Below, piece after piece: positions 60,501 to 64,000 of a stretch of 64,000 nt of DNA. The DNA is from Candidatus Leptofilum proximum (GTDB lineage Bacteria > Chloroflexota > Anaerolineae > Promineifilales > Promineifilaceae), in the NCBI GenBank assembly GCA_016710325.1, contig JADJXK010000001.1:1054001-1118000 (forward strand), read 5' to 3'. The notes beneath the pieces are model-generated. The model was not told where the DNA came from. It did not search any database and saw only the letters and a program-made list of their open reading frames with translations. The first letter of the stretch is position 1. Each line of letters opens with the position of its first letter. The position numbers were made by a program, and so were the translations under genes.

Positions 60501-63414
60501 CGAGCAGCGTGTTGGTGTTGGCATCCCACAGCTCAACCCGCACGCCGCTGAGGCCTGTTTCTTCCGGCTGCTGAATGCCATCATCCTGCCTTCCGACCAG
60601 GTCCAGCCAGACGTAGTCGCCGATGGAGTAGCCGGGCAGCGTGTTGGCCGCCAGCTCAATGCCCACACGAATCGGTTCCGAGGGCAGCAGCTTCAGGCCG
60701 CCACCTTCGGCGGTGAAGCCAAATGAGTTCCAGGCCACATCGCCAACGGCCGCATTGTTGGGGGCAACCATATGCCAGTTTAAGGCCAGGCTGCCGCCGC
60801 CCGTCCCGTTATCCGGCGGTAGGTTCAGGCAGCCGCCGCTATCGCAAAATTCAAAGCGCACCGCCTGCACCGTAGTGATGTCCGCTGGGGGCGTGGTGGA
60901 CCAGTCGTCGGTACAGCCCACCGGGCCGCTGGGCAAAATTTCCGGTCGGCACGGATTGGTGGACTGGCTGTAGGAGATGGTCAGGGGCAGACCCATCGTA
61001 TCAGTAATGGGGAAGATGAGATGAGGCCGCCACTCACTGCCCCGGCTGGAGAGGTCAATCGTGCCGGTATCACCCACGTAGGGGAAGATATCGTAGGCCA
61101 CAATGTTGGTGGCGGTGACGTTGCTGGTGTTGGTGATAATCATGCGCCAGTCAACCGCGCCGCCGGTGACGGTGTAGTCGTAATCGGTCCAGCCAGGATT
61201 TATGTCCAGGGTGCCATCGACAAATTTCTCCGAGTCCATCGCCAAAAATGCTTCCACCACGACGGGCAGTATCACAGCGCAGCCACTTTCCAGGGCGCTG
61301 CCGTCTTCATCCACGTCGTCGGCATCGGTGTAGCTGCTAACGCCGTCGCTGCCGTCGCAGGCGAGGGCGTTGTTGGTAGCAGCATCGTCCCACAGCAGAA
61401 TGCCTTCGTTGGCCAGGCTTTGCGGCACGGTATAGTCCAGGACACGGCCGTAAAAGCTGATAGTGATCGATTCACCAGGCGCCATCTGGTATGGCGCGGG
61501 CCACTGCCAGCGCAGCAGGGTGTCGTTTTCAGCGTTGAAGGTGGGGGTAAAAACATGGGTAGGCGCAGGCGCCCCGTCGGTGGCGGAGAAGGTGAACCAG
61601 TCGCCATCGGTAATTTCCTGGGCGGTAGGCAGACGGTAGCCGCTTTGTTCGGTGGCATCGGGCAGCACCACGTCCAGCCGCTCCGGCAGCAGGTCGGCCA
61701 GGGTGAGCGGGGCCACGACGTTGTTGTGGGCCTCGCTGGGATTGTAGACTTCGAGGGTGAACTGGGTCACTTCGCCAGGCAGGAGGCTGTCATTGCTGGC
61801 GGTTTTGCGCACGCGGGGAATGGCGCGGGCGTCGATGGTGGTGACGTTGACGCAGTAGTTGTTGGTGGAAGTGCCGGGAATACCGTCTTCGATGTAGCTG
61901 GCAACGGCCGTAGCGCAGTTGCCAAACGTCACGTTCCCCGCTACGCCAGGATCAATCGTCGTGGCAATGCTGGCGCTCCAGGTGGGCGTGCCGGGCGGCA
62001 CATCGCCCAGCTCCCAGCGGATGCCGGTCAAGAAGTCGCCGGGAGTGAGTTCGATGTCGGCGGCGCTGACCGTGGTGGTATACACCACAGGCACGGTAAA
62101 CGCAGTTGCATACCCATTGCCAGGGAAGGGCAACCAGACGCCGGGATTGTTGTTGGTCTCATAAAACCCGTTGGCAGGGTCCACAATGGGTGAAATGGAA
62201 ATGGACGAAACACGCACCTGCGACGGCAGCACGTCGGTGACGGTGACGTTGGTGGCGGTGATGGTGCCTTCATTCGTGTAACTGATCGAGTAGTTGACGG
62301 GGCCGCCGGGCAGCTCTTCAATTGGGCGACCCACGTAGCTTGAAGGGCTGCCCGCACTTTTGCCGTTGCCGTCGTCGAAATAGGGATTAATCAGGCCAAG
62401 ATCAACCGGATCGGTATCCACATAGTCAGGCGAGCTGTCTTCGGGGGTACCAACGATGTCCATGATGTTGGTGACGGTGCTGCCAGCGATGGGTTCATCG
62501 CCGGTGGCGGGCGTGTTGTCCGGGCCGTCGGGCTCAAAGCGCACGGCCACGCCCAGCGTTAGGGAACAGCCGTTGGTGACGGGGATGACGTTGGGCAGCT
62601 GGCCACCCAGGCTAAGCGAGGACCAGACGATGGTGTGCGTAGCCGAAATGTACGTGCCGCCGTGGCTGGCGCTGACAAAGGTAGCTTCTGGGGGCAGCGT
62701 GTCGGTGATGGTGACGTTGGTCAGATTCACCCCGCCCAGATCGTCGGGATTACAAACATTGAGCGAATAGTTGGTGGTGAAGTCACTGCCAATGACCCCA
62801 TCGTCAAAGTCGTTGGCCACGGTTTTTTCGATGAACATTTCAAACGCACCGGTGGCGGTGGCGGTGACCTGGCCGCTGTTGAAAGCGCCGCCATCGGTGG
62901 TGCTGGTGGCCTGGTTGACGGCCGTTGTCCCTGGCAGCGTTCCGGGTGGGAATTTGACGGCAATTTCCAGAATACCGGTAGAACCGGCGCCCAACGGCTC
63001 GACAAAATCAACGGTGACAGTATGGCTGCCGCTGTCGTAGTTTATGGCCGTAATATCGCCAACCGGTCCGGTACCATCCACAAATACGACCTCAGGCGGC
63101 AAGACATCGGTAACGGTGGTGTTGGTACAGTCTTGCGTGATGCTGGCACAACGATAGGCGATATAGTAGGTAAACTCTTCGCCGGATTCCACATCTAGCG
63201 CGGTGCTGCCGCCAAAATCCTTGGTGATTTCCAGTAAAGGACTGGACGGCTGGGCAACGGCCGCGCTGTGGGCCACCAGCAATATGGAACCGATGAAAAG
63301 CAGCAGCGCCAACCGGCCCAATCGGCCGGTAGCAGCCGGTTGCCAGCGCCATGGATTTTTTAGGGAAATAAAATATAAAGAGAACGAAAAGAGCAGCAGC
63401 AGTAACCACATCAT
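48529..63414 (-). CDS. Giant secreted surface protein with DUF11, GEVED and 20 SdrD_B-like domains
   Basis: About 4961 residues; the ATG pair at 63414/63411 follows GGAAGG with 9-base spacing. An N-terminal hydrophobic region is followed by a signal ending about AAVAQP. DNA 63,250-60,640 encodes DUF11-like beta domains. A first SdrD_B domain is at about 60,627-60,230, and a GEVED domain (DYGDAPASYP to VDGEVEDYQ) at about 60,228-59,700. At least seven more DUF11-like domains cover about 59,700-56,490. Nineteen tandem SdrD_B domains run from 56,484 to 48,900, each with (S/A)(I/L)GDxVWxDxxxDGxQD, a Ca-binding-like loop and LPPGDYxV. The end is an FN3-like domain (VRISWTTASEVDNFGFRIYR) and the tail LYLPLVSGGN. 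It probably forms a long Ca2+-stabilised filament or adhesin on the cell surface. Confidence 0.93.
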   Translation of the reverse strand: MMWLLLLLFSFSLYFISLKNPWRWQPAATGRLGRLALLLFIGSILLVAHSAAVAQPSSPLLEITKDFGGSTALDVESGEEFTYYIAYRCASITQDCTNTTVTDVLPPEVVFVDGTGPVGDITAINYDSGSHTVTVDFVEPLGAGSTGILEIAVKFPPGTLPGTTAVNQATSTTDGGAFNSGQVTATATGAFEMFIEKTVANDFDDGVIGSDFTTNYSLNVCNPDDLGGVNLTNVTITDTLPPEATFVSASHGGTYISATHTIVWSSLSLGGQLPNVIPVTNGCSLTLGVAVRFEPDGPDNTPATGDEPIAGSTVTNIMDIVGTPEDSSPDYVDTDPVDLGLINPYFDDGNGKSAGSPSSYVGRPIEELPGGPVNYSISYTNEGTITATNVTVTDVLPSQVRVSSISISPIVDPANGFYETNNNPGVWLPFPGNGYATAFTVPVVYTTTVSAADIELTPGDFLTGIRWELGDVPPGTPTWSASIATTIDPGVAGNVTFGNCATAVASYIEDGIPGTSTNNYCVNVTTIDARAIPRVRKTASNDSLLPGEVTQFTLEVYNPSEAHNNVVAPLTLADLLPERLDVVLPDATEQSGYRLPTAQEITDGDWFTFSATDGAPAPTHVFTPTFNAENDTLLRWQWPAPYQMAPGESITISFYGRVLDYTVPQSLANEGILLWDDAATNNALACDGSDGVSSYTDADDVDEDGSALESGCAVILPVVVEAFLAMDSEKFVDGTLDINPGWTDYDYTVTGGAVDWRMIITNTSNVTATNIVAYDIFPYVGDTGTIDLSSRGSEWRPHLIFPITDTMGLPLTISYSQSTNPCRPEILPSGPVGCTDDWSTTPPADITTVQAVRFEFCDSGGCLNLPPDNGTGGGSLALNWHMVAPNNAAVGDVAWNSFGFTAEGGGLKLLPSEPIRVGIELAANTLPGYSIGDYVWLDLVGRQDDGIQQPEETGLSGVRVELWDANTNTLLDFRTTGPDGSGNSGYYEFNNILNGNYFVRFFQPQDGLTYTFSPGEQGADTAVDSNGLTPGTDPTFGPYNQTAPFTILDADDYTIDQGMWIEADYGDAPASYPVQAASQANPANAARHIIVPGLFLGSSVDAETDGQPTATAWGDDLAGDDENGVTFPAYTGTAALPSGLLRINQSNALTINATVPTTTTAYLNAWIDYNADGDWNDVGEQIATNLVVTSGNTNLNVSVPATAVSGTTYARFRLSTATGVGPAGTAVDGEVEDYQVQLMNLPVKSIIDSSEAHTNGTRLAVGEIVRYRLAVPVPEGTITDFAITDRLPAGLQFLNDGSASVSFTADSTVTWSQFIITPATFASGTDPVFNLGIVTNNDSDAGMEYILVDFNALVLNISSNQHGSTRNNNFIVTYNNNFSYTTPNVSVQIDEPDVSLAKTITTTPNDAGDTIVYQLVATNSSAANIETAFDVLITDTLDSNLVLQSVNVTAPGYATVTNTSNIPLNQVNVLLDQLNPGDAVTIVVTATVASTAPVGQTIPNIAYLTYSSLPGNGTTGNSTGSDTPGASGAANGERNGDGGVNDHFDSASAPVSLNTPAIDKQISPTSYTIGEMLTYDILVTLPEGVAEDLVLVDDLPVGLNYQSHQIIETAAASGGLLTADFNGTLPAPLVTAPGGSGANLTLNFGDTTTTADNDATNNTFLVRVTAVVLNELGNQNGNTRTNTAQLTYTRNGSPTTLSDSVNISLVEPVLQITKQLVAPVPDPLDAGSSISYQIVLAHASTTAADAYDVVITDTLPSTLTGITVDSVAVSGIADPGYDLTGNTIRVPAAGSFDFPQGSVITLTVSATIGGTAVPGQTIANTAAATWSTLDNTPAEERDGGGDPDGSELLNSGALDDYEVESTATLTVDGTASVKTLVNTSAGHTSGSSVTIGEVITYSIGVSVAEGTIPSLEIVDNLPAGLAYVAGTAVVDDTGFNGTLPSPTITAPGGSGGDVTFTFGGFTVPADNDPSNNSFSVSLQAVVLDVPGNDGVNPGQTTLTNNATVQIGSGTPETVPPVDVTVVEPQIVITKDFDKTQVTPNESTVVTLVVENRGTSTAFDVVVEDPLDDSVFTNITEGTTPAGWTFSTSSSGGDTIVRYDLDAGDTLPVGASETFTFTVTMHPDLAPSPPNVNNVATVTDASTLDSTVNDGDEDNATNIDEEREYTTDDNDDLEIIVPDLVLTKTNGVTYVSPGDLVVYDLNVENVGGADATGVVITETVPANTTFNLASSSATWAGCADGAAAGTTCVLTIGNLNSGDDTTVQFAVNIDDPLPDNTADITNTAVTGDDGTKGHDPTPPNNTDDHTDTVTAAIGDYVWEDLDTNGTQDDGSTGINGVTVNLYLDDGDGIPEPGLDDGASVATTVTINDGGGSPGYYIFDNLIPDDYFVEFVAPAGYAESPQDQGGDDTADSDADVVTGVTAVTTLDPGERDMTWDAGYFQPVSLGNRVWLDANADGDQDGGETNIAGVELALFLADGTTPAVDVDGSAVVNEITDGSGTYNFTNLPPGSYVVQVLPSNWNAGNVFGTGGTHAGALGSPGWGADDQDNSDDNGNNDGVVALGTGVQSGVISLAINGEPSLEDPQETVADNDSDLTIDFGFYQPVSVGNRVWFDEDGDGVQDAGEPNIENVEVALYLADGVTPAVDVAGNAVANVTTDANGYYNFDNLPPGDYVVEITAANWNAGNVFGTGGTYAGAVGSPGAGADDQDNSDDNGDNDGTAASSGVQSSIITLASQTEPTSEDPQETAPDSNSDLTIDFGFYQPVSIGNRVWFDEDGDGVQDAGEPDIQDVEMALFLSDGTTPAVDVDGNAVSNVTTDANGYYNFGNLPPGNYVVEMIAANWNAGNVFGTGGIYEGAVGSPGVGADDQDNTDDNGNNNGTAASSGVQSSVISLISNDEPTLEDAQETAADNNSDLTVDFGVYQPVSLGNRVWFDVDADGVQDAGENGIPDVEVNLFLADGTTPARDVDNALLGVRMTDASGYYNFGNLPPGDYVVEIVANNWTGANVFGPTGAYASALGSPGLGADNQNNTDDNGNNDGTAASTGVQSSVISLISNDEPTLEDSQETSADNNSDLTIDFGFYLPVSLGNRVWLDTNANGVQDAGENGIQGVEVALFLSDGTTPAVDMNGAAVTNITTDASGTYNFNNLPPGDYVVEVVAANWNAGNIFGIGGTYEDALGSPGVGADDQNNTDDNGNNDGTAASAGVQSSVIELRSAQEPVDEDVQETVSNNNSDLTIDFGFYQLASIGDYVWLDANQDGIQDANEYGVPNVTVELYDSGDNLISTTTTAFDGSYSFTNLPPGDYYVVVTPPSGYTITSQNVGNDALDSDIDPTTGETIQTNLISGENDPTWDAGLHINPASIGDFVWLDANQDGIQDGDEYGIGGVTVALYDSGSNLIDTTTTLGNGRYTFTNLPPGDYYLVVTPPVGYSISPQDQTGETADSDIDPTGQTATTTLTSGEDDPTWDAGLYILPASLGDLVWLDADQDGVQDAGEYGVPGVTVNLYDSSDTFITATTTDAFGNYSFTNLAPADYHIEVAPPIGYTITSQDQGGDDTLDSDVDTTTGLSINTNLTSGEDDPTWDAGLYIDPASIGDFVWLDANQDGIQDGDEYGIGGVTVELYNSGDTLLDTTTTDGNGRYTFTNLPPGSYYVVVTPPPGYIIVAQDQGADDTADSDIDPSGQTILTTLDPGEDDPTWDAGLYILPASIGDTVWLDADQDGIQNSGEFGVPGVTVNLYDSADTLIGSTTTDAFGQYGFTNLPPGDYYVEVVPTGYTITLQNQGSDDTLDSDIDPGSGQTAVTTLTSGENDPTWDGGLYIIPASLGDLVWLDADQDGLQDADEFGVPNVTVNLYDASDNLLDSTTTDAYGNYGFTNLAPGDYYVAVVPPAGYTVTGQDQGSDDALDSDIDPGTGQTILTNLASGENDLTWDGGLYTPTASLGDTVWLDADLNGTQDFNEGGVIAVTVRLYNGSGDLLDNTSTNASGGYSFTNLPPGDYYVAVTLPNGYAFTIQDASGSDATDSDVDTATGQTIVTTLVAGENDPTWDAGLVPAIASLGDYVWEDLNSDGLQDVGEPGVPGVEVRLYDISSTQIMTTTTDVNGRYHFTNLTPGTYHVEFVLPTGTSFTLQNQGADDAADSDADTTTGLTVPTNLTPGENDVSWDAGLVRPLDPALAAIGNYVWEDLDGDGLQDAGEPGVAGVTADLYDGLGAFVDTTTTDVNGLYQFIDLTPGDYYVQFTLPGGYDFTLQDQGANDAIDSDADPTTGQTIPTTLVAGENDTTWDAGLVQPLDPALAAIGNYVWLDADEDGLQDIGEPGIANVVVNLYDSSSVLAGTTTTDANGLYRFIDLTPGDYHVEFVPPTGYVLTDQDQGGDDALDSDADANLFSATFGQTIQTNLVAGENDTTWDAGLYVPGAPSTASLGDYVWLDVDLDGVQDGGESGVANVTVNLYTSGSVLVDTTTTDATGFYQFTNLLPNDYFVEFIPPAGYALTYDNSGVTDLDDSDADPVSGQTAVTTLTAGENDPTWDAGLYQTLRLGNRVWFDIDNDGVLDVGEQPAAGVLMELLDGVGNPVTLPASAQPLTTTTDANGRYVFENLPTGDYIVRVAESNFDGWTDPLYGFVSSRSNAATDPAADPDNNSSDVDDNGRNNPDPANGGIVSYPVTLSVGLEPTNEGADEDGSYANANSNLTVDFGFFELLTLGNFIWLDTNENSAIDPGEPGVGGVVIYLLDGSGNPVRHPVTNQPISTTTNQNGFYQFTNLYPGEYRVLVSAENFQAGGALEGYWSSPGAVDPDDNADTDDNGLDEVEPWTTGIVSEPVRLDYDQEPDNFDDSDDNNNSNLSVDMGFVATPTAVTLTSFTATNLGSQQVRISWTTASEVDNFGFRIYRSSGSSFAGATEIHFEPTAVPGGSGPGASYSYTDTVPADGLYYYWLVDVETGGATEVHGPITVNVTPFFNLYLPLVSGGN
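48900..56490 (-). repeat. Tandem SdrD_B-like coding repeats (19 units)
   Basis: Units begin, on the minus strand, near 56484, 56096, 55612, 55131, 54650, 54170, 53690, 53350, 52998, 52660, 52310, 51960, 51620, 51270, 50910, 50550, 50180, 49830 and 49340. The first group has a period of about 480 bases and the second about 350. Some units are nearly identical at DNA level, for example around 52590-52650 and 53280-53340, which allows recombination and length change. ACGGCCGT cores recur at equivalent places in several units. Confidence 0.85.
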
Positions 63415-63853
63415 TGTATTAAACCTTCCGTATTCAATTGCCGTTAAAATGGAGAACTCCCACACAAAGTGATGTATCTATAGCGACGCTACAAAATTGT
63501 TCTGTCGGGAAAAATAACAGTTGTGGCGAACAGGACTGTTATCCTACTTGTTTACCGGCGTGGAGCAGAGCGTAGAGTTATACGGCCGTTTCGTCAGTAT
63601 TGCGTCAAGTTAGCTGGTGCGAGTTGCGTTAAAATCGAACTGCATTTGGCTCAGGAAATCGGTATTCTCACATCGAGCAATTCTTTGGCACCTTATTACT
63701 CCCAACAAATGCGCTTCACCAGTTGCCTGTTACAAAAATCGCCTGAAACGCGACATCTTACTAGTTCACGTTACGCGCTGTTTTGGCGTGCAGCGTGGAC
63801 GGCAAATATATTCAGACCTGAACGCTCTGACGTTCAGGCACATGAGGTGGATC
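63415..63853. other. Divergent intergenic region between two surface-protein genes
   Basis: A 439-base spacer with both flanking genes pointing away. It contains one ATACGGCCGTTT (near 63580), an inverted repeat at 63817-63838 and AT-rich patches. A 153-codon open frame across it (63523-63984) has no protein-like composition. Promoters are expected on both strands but none can be named with confidence. Confidence 0.5.
63817..63838 (+). promoter_or_regulatory. Inverted repeat upstream of the last gene
   Basis: CCTGAACG-CTCTGA-CGTTCAGG, a perfect 8-base inverted repeat 15 bases before the ATG at 63854. It could be an operator or a leader hairpin that covers the ribosome-binding region (GAGGTGG, 63844-63850). 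Confidence 0.5.
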
Positions 63854-64000
63854 ATGAAAAAGCACAAGTTAGTTCTAGTTTTTCTGGCCGCCGCAACCTT
63901 GCTGGGCGGACTACTGGCCTTCGTGCCGGTCAATCCTTTACTGGCCGCAGACAGCAGTTGGCAGGCTACTTATTGGAACAATAAAACGTTAACGGGAACG
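63854..64000 (+). CDS. Secreted protein with PA14-like start, 5' part only
   Basis: Starts at ATG 63854 after GAGGTGG. MKKHKLVLVFLAAATLLGGL is a signal peptide; after cleavage near LLAA the mature part begins DSSWQATYWNNKTLTGT, the usual opening of PA14-type carbohydrate-binding domains (W-x-(A/G)-x-Y-(W/F)-NN-x-x-L-x-G). The gene leaves the window after 49 codons. The preference of this frame over the overlapping longer frame is based on the signal peptide and ribosome binding site. Confidence 0.75.
   Translation, partial: MKKHKLVLVFLAAATLLGGLLAFVPVNPLLAADSSWQATYWNNKTLTGT

Noticed and set aside
63523..63984. 153-codon plus-strand open frame at the right edge
   Set aside because: It overlaps a better frame with signal peptide and ribosome binding site (63854 on), and its own composition (Arg/Ser-rich, no domain) is not protein-like.

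Overview
The window looks like a chromosomal segment of a free-living, GC-rich bacterium, most likely a member of the Chloroflexota (Anaerolineae/Ardenticatenia type). Pointers are lipoproteins with long Thr/Pro/Glu spacers, a deazaflavin (F420-type) nitroreductase, secreted proteins ending in a YLPL motif, giant SdrD/DUF11 surface proteins, an eukaryotic-type Ser/Thr kinase fusion and an AAR-like reductase. The phylum is inference; no rRNA or tRNA gene lies in the window. The strongest genome-wide signature is a highly iterated palindrome, AACGGCCGTT (core ACGGCCGT), found every few hundred bases in genes on both strands and in spacers.

Layout. 1-5.6 kb (+): end of a GldG-like membrane protein, a GIY-YIG nuclease gene framed by inverted repeats, an APH-fold kinase, a mutarotase-fold protein and the RNA-binding factor Tex. 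5.6-8.3 kb: an insertion island, with an IS701-type element (terminal repeats and ACTA target duplication visible), an IS200-type unit inside it and a truncated IS630 transposase beside it. 8.4-13.1 kb (+): two secreted lipoprotein proteases (zinc HExxH and S41). 13.2-16.4 kb (-): CorA and a two-part AAR-like reductase. 16.7-23.9 kb (-): a MacAB-like ABC exporter with adaptor, two paralogous anchored proteins, a histidine kinase and a response regulator. 23.9-26.2 kb (+): TetR regulator with a clear promoter/operator, DinB-like, deazaflavin oxidoreductase and membrane protein genes. 26.2-34.4 kb: LysR, a four-domain rhodanese lipoprotein and a 12-heme cytochrome (interrupted by one in-frame TGA) on the minus strand, facing an octaheme cytochrome/4x[4Fe-4S]/NrfD operon on the plus strand. 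34.4-39.1 kb: a DUF333 lipoprotein, Na+/Ca2+ exchanger, PII-like protein, prephenate dehydrogenase, a UPF0175/DUF3368 toxin-antitoxin pair and a small lipoprotein. 39.2-45.5 kb (-): CocE-type hydrolase, kinase/FecR-like/M14 fusion and an MFS transporter. 45.6-63.4 kb (-): a C25 (gingipain-type) protease next to a surface protein of about 4,960 residues with 20 SdrD_B-like domains. The window ends in the start of a secreted PA14-like protein.

How the parts fit. The 27-34 kb block reads as an envelope electron-transfer module: a quinone-facing NrfD, a Tat-exported ferredoxin-like subunit and an anchored octaheme cytochrome, opposite a 12-heme lipoprotein and a tetra-rhodanese lipoprotein, with a GTGA-N6-TCAC site in the divergent promoter region. 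No molybdopterin catalytic subunit is present. The 17-24 kb block is a two-component-linked export system. Many intergenic and intercistronic spacers hold hairpins built from short repeated words, of at least six different word families; three of them sit inside the exporter operon. The most interesting candidates for undescribed biology are the GIY-YIG gene framed by inverted repeats with a gene-less copy 2 kb away, the iterated palindrome, the word-built hairpins, and the rhodanese/multiheme/NrfD module.
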